Of a stretch of DNA of 64,000 bases, positions 34,610 through 42,661 are shown piece by piece; position 1 is the first letter of the stretch, and each line of letters begins with the position of its first letter. The DNA lies in contig NZ_JACHLM010000003.1 of assembly GCF_014207965.1 (NCBI RefSeq), positions 434,001 through 498,000 on the forward strand, written 5' to 3'. The notes beneath the pieces were generated by a model, which saw only the letters and a list, made by a program, of their open reading frames with translations, ran no database searches and was not told where the DNA came from. The position numbers and the translations under genes were made by a program. The stretch comes from Brevundimonas bullata (GTDB taxonomy: Bacteria; Pseudomonadota; Alphaproteobacteria; Caulobacterales; Caulobacteraceae).

Positions 34610-35070
34610 TGCGCCTCCCACAGCCGCCTTGGCGAACCAGTGAGGAGATCATCGATAAGGCGCTGTCGTTCTTCTTCCAGTTCTTCGCGGCCTACGGCCT
34701 GGTTCTCCAGCCTCATCGTATGGTGAAGGCTGGAGAGCTCACGCTCGGCGATGATGGCGGCGCGTTCGCGCCGGATCGCTTCTAGCGTCGTCTTGGGCAC
34801 GATGGCGTAGACAAGGGTACAGTCCATCGCCTCCGCCGCTTCACGCAGTGAGCGCAGCGTAGTTCCCCCTGTCACCTCGGCTTTTTCCAACGTCGTGACG
34901 CGAGACGGCGCGGCGCCCATGCGCTCTGCGAGCTGGCGCGTTGACAGCCCCAGCGCTTCGCGAATAGCGCGCAGCCATCCACGCGGCGGTGTGGCGATAC
35001 GCGCATCGCGGATGGCCGCAAAGCGTTTGTCGAGACTCTTGATAGCCAGTGCGGCGTGGGTGGCGACCAT
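34606..35070 (-). CDS. Mobile mystery protein A (XRE-type regulator)
   Basis: 154 aa. An N-terminal HTH_3 domain (ALGLSTRQLAERMGAAPSRVTTLEKAEVTGGTTLRSLREAAEAMDCTLVYAIVP) is followed by a coiled, charged C-terminal helix (RRERAAIIAERELSSLHHTMRLENQAV) characteristic of mobile mystery protein A. In this pair the XRE protein is likely to bind its own promoter: a small palindrome lies at 35084-35098, about 14 bases upstream of the start. First gene of the A/B operon. Confidence 0.88.
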   Translation of the reverse strand: MVATHAALAIKSLDKRFAAIRDARIATPPRGWLRAIREALGLSTRQLAERMGAAPSRVTTLEKAEVTGGTTLRSLREAAEAMDCTLVYAIVPKTTLEAIRRERAAIIAERELSSLHHTMRLENQAVGREELEEERQRLIDDLLTGSPRRLWEAQ

Positions 35071-35083
35071 GTTTATGTGTCCA

Positions 35084-35098
35084 ATCTTGCACTAAGAT
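35084..35098 (-). promoter_or_regulatory. Palindrome, candidate operator of the mobile mystery operon
   Basis: ATCTT-GCACT-AAGAT, perfect 5-bp arms with a 5-base centre, just upstream of the mobile mystery A start. The surrounding sequence is AT-rich, which suits a promoter. Autoregulation by the XRE protein is inferred. Confidence 0.4.
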
Positions 35099-35187
35099 AA
35101 CACATAATTATGAGCAAAACAATCTCTTTCGCTCATTCCAATATGAGCAGTCGATCACCATTCGATCATGTATATAGGAGCGAAACT

Positions 35188-35211
35188 CCAGCTCAGAACA
35201 AACTGAGCTGG
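35188..35211. repeat. Inverted repeat at the integrase fragment end
   Basis: CCAGCTCAG (35188-35196), AACAAA loop, CTGAGCTGG (35203-35211): perfect 9-bp arms across the stop codon of the truncated integrase. Possibly a terminator, or a deletion junction where the catalytic part was lost. Confidence 0.5.
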
Positions 35212-35654
35212 CGCGCCGCGGCGACATGGACCTTCGCCTCCCGCTGCGACTCCGCCAGAACCGCCGCCGCCCTCTCGCGGGCTTCTTCTGCCGTCACGAC
35301 GCCGTGCCCCGCGATCTGAATGAGGCGGTCCGCGCCTCCGGTCGTCCGATAGCGGACGACGTAGGTCTTGATGTCGCTGGTCGCGACCCGGATGCCGAAG
35401 CCTTTCAGCTGCGTGTCCCAAAGGATGTAACGGGCGTCTTCGGGCACCAGGGAATGGACTACCCTCTTCGTGATTTTGGCGGAACGGGCGTTCTGGACCA
35501 CTAGATTTCCCTCGGGCCCAGTCAGGGCCGCGTTTCTGGCCCCGTTTTTGGTCACCACATGGTCACCAGACTGGGGGGATTTCGGAGGATAATCGAGAAA
35601 TCGGCGGCAAAAGAACGAACCCTGAACCTGCCCACCACAAGGGCGTTTGAGCAC
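35193..35654 (-). pseudogene. Truncated tyrosine-recombinase integrase (arm-binding domain only)
   Basis: The reading frame contains only the N-terminal arm DNA-binding domain of a phage/ICE-type tyrosine integrase: KITKRVVHSLVPEDARYILWDTQLKGFGIRVA, KTYVVRYR, HGVVTAEEARERAAAVLAE. Full proteins have about 400 residues with a catalytic R...HxxR...Y domain. This one stops after about 150, and the rest is not found downstream. The translation start is uncertain (a GTG near 35558 is likely). Direct repeats GGTGACC occur twice near 35551-35568. The gene starts about 40 bases from the element's right boundary. Confidence 0.7.
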
Positions 35655-35692
35655 CCTCGGGCCACCAGAAAGAACCCTTGGGTTCGAGCTCG

Positions 35693-35827
35693 ATGTCCCA
35701 GGGCGTCTTCAAGCGCGTCGACGAAAGCGCTGGCGACAACCTCGCCCGCCGTCGCAAGATAGGGGTCCAAGGCCTGGTTGATGTCGCGCGCGGCCTGTTC
35801 GCGCGGAATGACGACCTAGATCTTCAC
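35693..35827 (-). pseudogene. parE: ParE toxin, N-terminal fragment with amber codon
   Basis: The first 45 codons of the interrupted toxin. The GTG start overlaps the parD stop (GTGA). Codon 4 is TAG, then VVIPREQAARDINQALDPYLATAGEVVASAFVDALEDALGH, a ParE N-terminus. The fragment ends at the repeat where the 1.8-kb insertion begins. Two independent lesions (amber and insertion) show the toxin is dead in this strain, if the sequence is right. Confidence 0.85.
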
Positions 35828-36063
35828 GACGGGCGACGGCCCTTTATGCGCGCCCGCAGGGTGTCGAAGTAGGCCGCGTCGGCGGGCTCGGCCGGGCTGG
35901 ATTCCGCCCCGCCCAACAGCAGGCCCCGCAGCCTCTGCCGATCGCCGTCCTTGCGGATCAGATCGCGGGCATACTCGCTGGAAGAGCCATGGCCCCGCGC
36001 CTCGACCCGTTCGTCCACGAAGGTCTCCATCGGATCGGGCAGCGAGATGTTCGTCCTGCTCAT
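35824..36063 (-). CDS. parD: ParD/CopG-type antitoxin
   Basis: 79 aa, starting MSRTNISLPDPMETFVDERVEARGHGSSSEYARDLIRKDGD: an N-terminal ribbon-helix-helix followed by a flexible, charged C-terminus with which ParD antitoxins wrap ParE. The gene is intact while its toxin partner parE, overlapping it by 4 bases, is broken. A lone antitoxin can persist as an autoregulator or an anti-addiction factor. I preferred the ATG at 36063 over a TTG two codons upstream. Confidence 0.85.
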   Translation of the reverse strand: MSRTNISLPDPMETFVDERVEARGHGSSSEYARDLIRKDGDRQRLRGLLLGGAESSPAEPADAAYFDTLRARIKGRRPS

Positions 36064-36103
36064 GGGCAACGCCTACGCCGATGGCAAAAAATGGCAATCT
36101 CGC

Positions 36104-36316
36104 TCAGCCCTTGTGCGTCTCGACCCAGCGCTGGGTCATCAGCGCGCCCGAGGCGTAGGCCTCCTGCAGTTCGACGCTCCAGTAGTTGAGCATGTCCAGC
36201 GGGATGACCGCGCCCGAGACGGCGCAGACGACGTGGTCGCCGCCCTTGACGATCTCGAACTCGGGCGTGCCGTAGATCACCTGGGCCTCGACCCGCGCGC
36301 GAGGGGGCGGGTTCAT
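36104..36316 (-). CDS. DUF2093-domain protein
   Basis: 70 aa with the DUF2093 pattern: [46 protein letters not shown]. The spacing of Cys and His residues could bind metal, but this is not established. The ATG at 36316 overlaps the COG0523 gene's stop by 4 bases, so the two are co-translated. An upstream start at 36412 would lie inside the COG0523 gene. Confidence 0.8.
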   Translation of the reverse strand: MNPPPRARVEAQVIYGTPEFEIVKGGDHVVCAVSGAVIPLDMLNYWSVELQEAYASGALMTQRWVETHKG

Positions 36317-37416
36317 GCCGCGCAGGCCTCGAAGCCGGCTTTCAGCGCGGCCTCGTCCAGATCGCGGCCGATGAAGACGGCGCGGCTCCAGCGGCGCTCC
36401 TTCTCGCCCCAAGGCTTCTGCAGGTCGCCTTCCAGGATCATGTGCACGGCCTGGAAGACCAGACGGCGGTCCTCGCCGTCCACGTCGATGATGCCCTTGG
36501 CGCGCAGGATGTTCTGGCCCTGCTCGCCCAGCAGCCTGTCGAGCCAGGCGGTGAACTTGGCGCCGTTCAGCGGACGGTCCAGCGTCAGCGAGATGCCCTT
36601 GATGTCGTCGTTGTGAGCGTGGCCGCGCGGGCCGTGATCGTGATGATCGTGTCCATGATGGTGGCCATGGCCGCAGTGCTCGTCATGGACATGGTCGTGA
36701 CCGTGGTCATGCCCGTGGCCGCAGTCGGCGTCATGGACATGGCCCTCGGCGCCGTGGGGCGGGTTCACGAAGTCGGGGCGCACCTCGACGATGCGCTCCA
36801 GATCAAAGCCGTGCAGGCCCAGGATCTGATCCAGCGGCACATTGGCGCGCTCGGCGCGGATGATGGGCGCCAGCGGGTTCAGGGCGCGCAGACGGCGCTC
36901 GACCGCAGCCAGTTCCTCGTCCGTCGCCAGATCGACCTTGTTCAGGATGATGCGGTCGGCGAAGGCGACCTGCTCGCGCGCTTCCTTGGAGTCGTCCAGA
37001 CGCGCCATGACGTGCTTGGCGTCGACCAGGGCGGTGACGCTGTCCAGCTGGGTCTTGGCCTTGACCTCCTCGTCGACGAAGAAGGTCTGGGCCACCGGGC
37101 CGGGGTCGGCCAGGCCGGTCGTCTCGACGATGATGGCGTCAAAGGCCGGCTTGCCGGGGCGCTGGCGCTTCATCAGGCCCGAAACGACGCGGATCAGGTC
37201 GCCGCGCACCGTGCAGCAGACGCAGCCGTTGTTCATCTCGAACACGTCCTCGTCGGCGCCGACCACCAGGTCGTTGTCGATGCCGATCTCGCCGAACTCA
37301 TTGACGATGACGGCGTAACGCTTGCCGTGGTCCTCGGTGAGGATGCGGTTCAACAGGGTGGTCTTGCCGGCGCCGAGGTAGCCGGTGAGGACGGTGACGG
37401 GAGTCTTCTGGGTCAT
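36313..37416 (-). CDS. COG0523 family GTPase (putative metallochaperone)
   Basis: 367 aa. P-loop GYLGAGKTT (residues 11-19), the metal-binding motif CVCC (about residues 66-69) typical of COG0523, and NKVD (about residue 155) define a G3E GTPase. A histidine/aspartate-rich segment of about 45 residues (residues 222-268, repeats of HDHGH and HCGHGHHHG) is inserted before the C-terminal CobW_C domain. This family includes zinc-delivery chaperones. It is coupled to DUF2093 and 44 bases after the CDF exporter gene, so metal homeostasis is the shared theme. The metal is most likely zinc, by analogy. Confidence 0.9.
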   Translation of the reverse strand: MTQKTPVTVLTGYLGAGKTTLLNRILTEDHGKRYAVIVNEFGEIGIDNDLVVGADEDVFEMNNGCVCCTVRGDLIRVVSGLMKRQRPGKPAFDAIIVETTGLADPGPVAQTFFVDEEVKAKTQLDSVTALVDAKHVMARLDDSKEAREQVAFADRIILNKVDLATDEELAAVERRLRALNPLAPIIRAERANVPLDQILGLHGFDLERIVEVRPDFVNPPHGAEGHVHDADCGHGHDHGHDHVHDEHCGHGHHHGHDHHDHGPRGHAHNDDIKGISLTLDRPLNGAKFTAWLDRLLGEQGQNILRAKGIIDVDGEDRRLVFQAVHMILEGDLQKPWGEKERRWSRAVFIGRDLDEAALKAGFEACAA

Positions 37417-37460
37417 GGGCGGCTAGATGGAGGGTCTGGGGCGGAAAGGGAAGGCCCTGC

Positions 37461-38462
37461 TCAGCAGGTCGGGCAGTCCGGCAAGGCGCCGCTTTCCAGC
37501 TGGAAGGTCGTGTGGCTGATATTGAAGCGGCTGCGGGCCACGGCCTGTGCTTCGATCAGAAGCGCGTCGGCGTCGGGCCGGTCGTGGACCAGGTGCGCCG
37601 TCAGGGCCGTGTCCGAGGTCGACAGACCCCAGACGTGCAGGTCGTGCACCGCACTGACGCCCGGCAGGGCCACGAAGGCCTCGCGGACCTGATCGACCTC
37701 GACCCCGTTCGGGACCGAGTCCAGCGCCAGATTGACCGAGTCCTTCAACAGGCCCCAGGTGCTGATCAGGACGACCGCGACGATGGCCAGGCTGACCAGG
37801 GCGTCGATCACGGCCCAGCCGGTCAGCAGGATCACCGCCCCGGCGACCACCACGCCCAGAGACACGGCGGCGTCAGACATCATATGCAGATAGGCCCCGC
37901 GGACGTTCAGGTCCTTGTGCTGGTCCTTCATGAACATCAGGGCCGTGCCCAGATTGATGACGAAGCCGATGCCGGCCACGATCATGATGACGCCCGACGC
38001 CACCGGCGCAGGCTCGGCCAGACGGCGGATGGCCTCAAAGGCGATGGCGCCACAGGCGAAGATCAGCAGCAGGGCGTTGCCCAAGGCGGCCAGCACCGTC
38101 GCCTTGCCATAACCATAGGTGCGCTTGGACCCCGCCGCGCGCCGCGCCAGCCAGGCCGCCCCGCCGGCCATGGCCAGCCCCAGAACATCGGACAGGTTAT
38201 GACCCGCATCGGCCATCAGCGCCGACGAATCGGCCCAGAGACCGGCCCCGAACTCGCAGACCACAAAAACCAGATTGACGATCAGGCCGACGGCGTAGCG
38301 CCAGTCGCCGGTGTCCACCGGGCCATGATGGTGGCCGCCGATGCCGTGGGAATGGCCATTATCATGCAAATGATCATGGCCTGCATGGTCGTGGCCCGCG
38401 TGCGAGCGCCCCGCCTGGGAATGGTTGTCATGGTCGTGTGCGTGATCGTGATCGTGCGCCAT
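37461..38462 (-). CDS. Cation diffusion facilitator (Zn/Co/Cd efflux, CzcD-like)
   Basis: 333 aa. A histidine-rich N-terminus (HDHDHAHDHDNH, HAGHDHAGHDHLH) is followed by six transmembrane segments. The transport sites are ADAGHNLSD (segment II) and the corresponding DAAVSLGV/DALVS region of segment V. A C-terminal cytoplasmic domain includes SAVHDLHVWGLS. The protein ends CPTC. It would export divalent metal from the cytoplasm. It precedes the COG0523 gene, an odd pairing because one removes and the other delivers metal. A half-conserved palindrome lies 62 bases upstream (38524-38536). Confidence 0.92.
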   Translation of the reverse strand: MAHDHDHAHDHDNHSQAGRSHAGHDHAGHDHLHDNGHSHGIGGHHHGPVDTGDWRYAVGLIVNLVFVVCEFGAGLWADSSALMADAGHNLSDVLGLAMAGGAAWLARRAAGSKRTYGYGKATVLAALGNALLLIFACGAIAFEAIRRLAEPAPVASGVIMIVAGIGFVINLGTALMFMKDQHKDLNVRGAYLHMMSDAAVSLGVVVAGAVILLTGWAVIDALVSLAIVAVVLISTWGLLKDSVNLALDSVPNGVEVDQVREAFVALPGVSAVHDLHVWGLSTSDTALTAHLVHDRPDADALLIEAQAVARSRFNISHTTFQLESGALPDCPTC

Positions 38463-38523
38463 GGGATTTCTCTAGGCCCGCTTCCCGCGCCGCGTCAACG
38501 ACGACGAACATAAGTCATTGAAT

Positions 38524-38536
38524 GTAAATATATAAC
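38524..38536 (-). promoter_or_regulatory. Weak Zur/Fur-like half-palindrome
   Basis: GTAAATATATAAC, one arm (ATAAC) good and the other degraded. Compare the fuller palindrome GTTAC-TTT-GTAAC at 39238-39250. AT-rich flanks suggest a promoter for the exporter operon. Confidence 0.25.
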
Positions 38537-38560
38537 CTATCAGCAGCCTATCACTCCGAC

Positions 38561-39220
38561 CTAGTGCTGATGGGTCATCACCAGCAGGCCGATCAGGATC
38601 AGGGCCACGCCCAGAATGGCGCCTTCATAGCGGGCCCAGCGCTCCAGCCGCAGGATGGAGTATCCGGCGCTGGCCAGGGCGGCGAGCAAGGTCATGCCCA
38701 GCACCGTCCCCGCCGCAAAGCTGAGGGTCAGCAGGGCCAGGGCCATGACGCCCTCGGTCGCTGACGACAGATAGATGGGCAGCAGCACCTCGCCCGGCGT
38801 CACCGCCATCATCAGCACCAGACCCCAGAAGGCGCCGCGGTCCGAGACAGCGGGCTCCGGAACATCAGCCTCAGGCCCCGTCGCCGTGATGGGCTTCTGC
38901 AGCGAGGCACGCGCCAGATAGAAGGCGCCGAAGACGAACAGCAGAGCGGCCGAAAGGTGCGGCAGCAGCCCGCCGATCCAGGCGTTCAGCGCCAGTCCCG
39001 CCGCCACGATCAGCGATCCGACCAAGGCGGTCGAGGCGATGTGGGCCAGCCCTGCCGTCACGGCAACAGCCATGACCCGCCCCAGACTCCACCGCTGCGC
39101 CCGTCCTACCAGAACAAAGGGCAGCCAGTGAGTCGGCAGGGCGGCGTGCAGGAAGGCCGCGACGAATCCCCCGCCCAAAAGCGAAATCAAAACGGGCTGC
39201 TGAAGGTCGTGCGGCGACAT
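38561..39220 (-). CDS. NicO/UreH-like membrane metal transporter
   Basis: 219 aa with six hydrophobic segments. GGGFVAAFLHAALPTHWLPFVLVGRAQRW and TAGLAHIASTALVG carry paired His residues as in NicO/UreH/HupE-type metal transporters. SFAAGTVLGMTLLAAL is another family-like segment. It is about 100 bases upstream of the CDF gene. A Zur-like palindrome lies 18 bases before its ATG between candidate promoter boxes. The metal is unknown. Confidence 0.65.
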   Translation of the reverse strand: MSPHDLQQPVLISLLGGGFVAAFLHAALPTHWLPFVLVGRAQRWSLGRVMAVAVTAGLAHIASTALVGSLIVAAGLALNAWIGGLLPHLSAALLFVFGAFYLARASLQKPITATGPEADVPEPAVSDRGAFWGLVLMMAVTPGEVLLPIYLSSATEGVMALALLTLSFAAGTVLGMTLLAALASAGYSILRLERWARYEGAILGVALILIGLLVMTHQH

Positions 39221-39237
39221 TCCGTGACCTCTATACT

Positions 39238-39250
39238 GTTACTTTGTAAC
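39238..39250 (-). promoter_or_regulatory. Candidate Zur-type operator
   Basis: GTTAC-TTT-GTAAC, a perfect palindrome 18 bases upstream of the NicO-like gene. A TATAGA (-10-like) sequence sits between it and the start at 39230-39235, so a repressor bound here would block transcription. The form resembles Fur/Zur-family boxes. Not experimentally known here. Confidence 0.45.
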
Positions 39251-39399
39251 GGTCGAGAGGCCTTGCGAACGAATCTTCCGCAAGACCGCCCTCTTACGCG
39301 GGCGTTCCTTACTATTGCGAAAGCGCGACAAATCAGGCCAGATCGCCGCCACAACGCCGCCTGCGCACGGGTTTTAGGCCCAGAGGCCGCCCTTTCGCG

Positions 39400-39427
39400 T
39401 TGACTCTGGCTCGCCCTTCCGTATATG
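39400..39427 (+). promoter_or_regulatory. Sigma-70 promoter of rplU
   Basis: TTGACT (39400-39405), a 16-base spacer and TATATG (39422-39427), about 70 bases upstream of the rplU ATG. The leader between may hold an L21-type autoregulatory structure. Confidence 0.6.
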
Positions 39428-39496
39428 TCGCCGCTCTTCGCCCGCAGGGTTTCCTGGCGGGCGCATTCTTTTTTGCGTTCACGCTGAGGCTTCCAA

Positions 39497-39970
39497 ATGT
39501 ACGCGGTGATCAAGACCGGCGGAAAGCAGTACCGGGTCCAACCGGGCGATGTGATTGTTGTCGAGAAACTCGACGGCGACGCTGGCGCTGCCGTCAATTT
39601 CGGTGAAGTCCTTATGCTGGGCGGCGACAAGGGTGTGACGGTCGGCGCTCCGCTGATCGACGGTGCGGCGGTTGCTGCAACCCTGGTCGAAACTCGCAAG
39701 GGCGAGAAGATCAAGATCTTCAAGAAGACCCGTCGTCAGGGCTATCGCCGCACGAACGGCCATCGTCAGATGGAAACCGTCCTGCGCATCACCGGCATCG
39801 AAGGCGCCGGCGAGAAAGCCAAATGGGACGGCACGGTCGACCTGATGACCAAGCTGGAAATCAACGCTCGCGCCCGTGGCCTCGCCCCGCGCGTTGAAGC
39901 TGTTGAAGCGGCTCCGGCCAAGAAGGCTCCCGCCAAGAAAGCCGCCAAGGCTGAAGGCGCCGAAGCCTAA
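39497..39970 (+). CDS. rplU: 50S ribosomal protein L21
   Basis: 157 aa. The L21 core ([25 protein letters not shown] to about residue 105, with [18 protein letters not shown]) is complete. A C-terminal extension of about 50 residues ends in Lys/Ala repeats ([10 protein letters not shown]), common in alphaproteobacterial L21. It binds 23S rRNA. Strong promoter upstream and GAGG before the ATG. rpmA follows after 100 bases. Confidence 0.97.
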   Translation: MYAVIKTGGKQYRVQPGDVIVVEKLDGDAGAAVNFGEVLMLGGDKGVTVGAPLIDGAAVAATLVETRKGEKIKIFKKTRRQGYRRTNGHRQMETVLRITGIEGAGEKAKWDGTVDLMTKLEINARARGLAPRVEAVEAAPAKKAPAKKAAKAEGAEA

Positions 39971-40070
39971 GACATTCACCGGCGCCCCGTTCGGCGCCTG
40001 CCAAGACGTTAAGGTCGCGCTCAAGTAGCCCCCAGGGGCGATAGCGCACCCAAGGAAGAGGAGCAGCAAG

Positions 40071-40358
40071 ATGGCTCACAAGAAATCCGGTGGTTCGTCG
40101 CGTAACGGTCGCGACTCCCATTCCAAGCGCCTTGGCGTGAAGAAGTACGGCGGCGAGAACGTTCTGGCCGGCAACATCCTCGTGCGTCAGCGCGGCACCA
40201 CCTTCCACCCCGGTGAGAACGTCGGCCTCGGCCGCGATCACACGCTCTTCGCCACGGCGACGGGCGCGGTGAAATTCACCACCAAACGTGGCGGCCGTTG
40301 TTACGTGTCGATTCTCGCTGCGGCCAACGACGACGCTCAGGCTATGGCCGCCGAGTAA
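40071..40358 (+). CDS. rpmA: 50S ribosomal protein L27
   Basis: 95 aa ([29 protein letters not shown], then [27 protein letters not shown]). It lacks the Firmicutes-type cleaved N-terminal extension. AAGGAAGAGGAG precedes the ATG. It works near the peptidyl-transferase centre. Next to rplU as usual. Confidence 0.97.
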   Translation: MAHKKSGGSSRNGRDSHSKRLGVKKYGGENVLAGNILVRQRGTTFHPGENVGLGRDHTLFATATGAVKFTTKRGGRCYVSILAAANDDAQAMAAE

Positions 40359-40428
40359 CGCGAACTGGACCAAAATCCGGGATCGCGTTGCTCTTAGAAG
40401 CCGCGATCCGGACCAGGGAAATATTCCG

Positions 40429-40459
40429 CGGGGAGTCTGGATCACCAGGCTCCCCGTTT
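40429..40459 (+). terminator. Intrinsic terminator after rpmA
   Basis: 12-bp stem CGGGGAGTCTGG/CCAGGCTCCCCG (one wobble pair) with an ATCA loop, followed by TTT. It ends the rplU-rpmA unit. Confidence 0.75.
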
Positions 40460-40532
40460 GCGTTTCCCCGCCTCGCTGACCGCCCGAGCCCTGATGAACA
40501 AGGACGGCGGTCGCACCAAAGGGGCGTGACCC

Positions 40533-41066
40533 ATGTGCGTGATTGAAACTTCTCCCGTCGTCGAAACCCGGCGCCTCATCCTGCGTGCGCCCGGCGCCCA
40601 GGACGTCAGCCGCATCGCGGCCATGGCCAACGACCGCGACATCGCGCGCATGACCCAGCGCATGCCCCACCCCTTCCAGGTGGAAGACGCCGAGGACTTC
40701 GTCCTGCACGTCGCCGCCCAGGACCCGAAACGCGCCAACACCTTCGTCATCGAGCACGAGGACCTTGGCCCCGTCGGCGTCATCGGCCTGTTCGAGAACC
40801 AGGATAAGGTGCCCGAGACCGGTTACTGGATCGGCCGCGACTTCTGGGGCCGGGGGTTCGCCACCGAAGCCCTGGAAGGCGCCCTGGTCTGGGCCTCCAG
40901 GCGCTGGAAACGTCGCGCCCTGATCGCCGGCCACTTCGCCGACAACCCGGCCTCGGGCCGCGTGCTGGAGAAGGCTGGCTTCCTCTATACGGGCGAGACC
41001 CGCCGCGCCTTCAGCCAGGCGCGCGGCGAGATCACCGATACCCGGATGATGGTCTGGCTGGCCTGA
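40533..41066 (+). CDS. GNAT acetyltransferase (RimJ/RimL-like)
   Basis: 177 aa, GNAT fold. VETRRLILRAPGAQDVSRIAAMANDRDIARM opens the domain, GYWIGRDFWGRGFATEALEG (about 93-112) contains the acetyl-CoA-binding motif A with a variant of Q/RxxGxG/A, and NPASGRVLEKAGFLYTGE is motif B. The RimJ/RimL-type N-terminal protein acetyltransferases are the closest class. It could acetylate a ribosomal protein or a small molecule. Confidence 0.85.
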   Translation: MCVIETSPVVETRRLILRAPGAQDVSRIAAMANDRDIARMTQRMPHPFQVEDAEDFVLHVAAQDPKRANTFVIEHEDLGPVGVIGLFENQDKVPETGYWIGRDFWGRGFATEALEGALVWASRRWKRRALIAGHFADNPASGRVLEKAGFLYTGETRRAFSQARGEITDTRMMVWLA

Positions 41067-41103
41067 TCAGCGCCGCTCCCTATGCGGGGGCGGCGACCGT
41101 CGC

Positions 41104-42465
41104 TCAGCGCGGAACCACGACGGTGTAGAGCAGAGCCGCACCCGACAAAGCCATGACGCCGAAGGTCAGCCAGACGAAGGTTCGCGACCAGGGACCGCCG
41201 CGCGAATCACCCATGATCGCCCGGTCCCCGTTGATTCGCGCTACCACATACAGCAGGGGCACGGCGGCGATCCCATTGAACACCGCCGTATAGACCAGGG
41301 CCTTGATCGGGTTGACGCCGATGAAGTTGAGCAGAAGGCCGATCAGGGTCGCCACGGCGATGACGCCGTAGAATCCGCGCGCGTCGCCCAACTTGTTCGA
41401 CAGCCCCTCCTTCCAGCCCAACGCCTCGGACAAGGCGTAGGCCGCCGAGCCCGCCAGCACCGGAATGGCCAGCAGGCCAAGACCGATCACCCCTGCAGCG
41501 AACAGAACCTTGGCCGCCTGGCCAGCGTCAGGGAAGGACTTCACCAAGGGCTCCAGCGCCTGGGCCGCATCCGCCGCGGTCTGGATGTCCGTCACTCCGT
41601 TGCGGAACAGGACCGAGGCCGTGGTCATGATGATGAACCACTGCACCAATTCAGCCGTCACCATGCCTACACTGACGTCCAGCCTCATGTCAGAAAGATA
41701 ATAGCGGGGCAGGCGCGGCCGTCCCTCCTCATCCATCGACACCTTCCGGTCCAGCAGTTCCTCCACTTCCTGCGAGGCCTGCCAGAAGAACATGTAGGGC
41801 GAGATCGAAGTGCCGAAGACCCCGGTGATGATGAACAGGAAGGAAGCCGTGAACTCGATATGCGGCACGAAGGTCGCATAGAGGATCTCGCGCCATGGCT
41901 GCTCGATGATCAGGGCCGTGGCTGGATAGGCCAGCAAGGCGAGGGCCAGCCACTTCAGGAACCTAGCGTAAACCCGGTAGCTGACGAACACCTCCAGCAA
42001 AAGGACCGTCGCCGCCGTCAGCAGCGCCAGGGCCCAGACCGGCGCGTCGACCACCAGGGCTGCCGCATCGGCCACGGCGCCGATGTCCGCACCGATGTTT
42101 ATGGTGTTGGCCGCCACGACCAGCAGGACCATGGCGATCAGGACGTGTCGAGAATAGTGCTGCTTGATGACCCCGGCCAAGCCCTGCCCTGTCACCGCGC
42201 CTATTCGGGCGCAGGCCTCCTGCACCGCAAGCAGCAGGGGGATTTGATAGAGGGCGGTCCACAGCATCCCGTAGCCGAACTGGGCTCCGGTCTGGGAATA
42301 GGTGGCGATGCCCGACGGATCGTCGTCGGCGGCGCCGGTAATCAGGCCCGGCCCCAGAACCTTGAAGACTCGCAGCAGATCGCGTTGGCGCGGCCCTGCG
42401 TCGTCCCCGGGGCCGACGGGGTTCGATGCAGGCTCTGACGACGGAGGCGGCTGCGGCTCGGACAA
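41104..42465 (-). CDS. Nramp-family divalent metal transporter
   Basis: 453 aa with about 11 membrane segments. The metal-site region of TM1 reads GPGLITGAADDDPSGIATYSQTGAQFG, where classical Nramp has DPGN, so it belongs to an atypical Nramp-related group. Other family marks: ANTINIGADIGAVADA and ITGVFGTSISPYMFFWQASQEVEELL. A proline-rich N-terminus of about 25 residues is cytosolic. The proton-coupled substrate could be Mn or Mg. Confidence 0.85.
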   Translation of the reverse strand: MSEPQPPPSSEPASNPVGPGDDAGPRQRDLLRVFKVLGPGLITGAADDDPSGIATYSQTGAQFGYGMLWTALYQIPLLLAVQEACARIGAVTGQGLAGVIKQHYSRHVLIAMVLLVVAANTINIGADIGAVADAAALVVDAPVWALALLTAATVLLLEVFVSYRVYARFLKWLALALLAYPATALIIEQPWREILYATFVPHIEFTASFLFIITGVFGTSISPYMFFWQASQEVEELLDRKVSMDEEGRPRLPRYYLSDMRLDVSVGMVTAELVQWFIIMTTASVLFRNGVTDIQTAADAAQALEPLVKSFPDAGQAAKVLFAAGVIGLGLLAIPVLAGSAAYALSEALGWKEGLSNKLGDARGFYGVIAVATLIGLLLNFIGVNPIKALVYTAVFNGIAAVPLLYVVARINGDRAIMGDSRGGPWSRTFVWLTFGVMALSGAALLYTVVVPR

Positions 42466-42661
42466 TCATCACCTGCGGAACCTGACGTCTGCCCCGCCAG
42501 CCTACGCCTCCTCTTGCCGATGAAAAGACAGCCCCCGCCGATCCCCTGCCGCGGCAAGATCGCCGGCTAGCGGACAAGGGCCAAGTCAGACTGATAGAAC
42601 GCGGATTTCAAATAGCTTTTAGTCAACAGTGCAGTTTTTTCAGAGATCAGAAAAAAGGCTG

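Larger units (their letters stand above)
33905..35701. mobile_element. Small integrated element with mobile mystery proteins A/B and a truncated integrase
   Basis: An insertion of about 1.8 kb whose loss would restore parE. On the minus strand it encodes a truncated integrase arm domain (35193-35654), mobile mystery protein A (34606-35070) and mobile mystery protein B (34019-34609). Without the recombinase catalytic domain it is probably immobile now, a residue of a larger or decayed element. The integrase is next to the right end, as expected for an element that inserted by site-specific recombination. Confidence 0.7.

Noticed and set aside
35670..35700. tRNA-like T-arm (GGGTTCGAGCTCG) at the right end of the insertion
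   Set aside because: The flanking stem does not pair and no tRNA body is present. The resemblance is only to a short motif.
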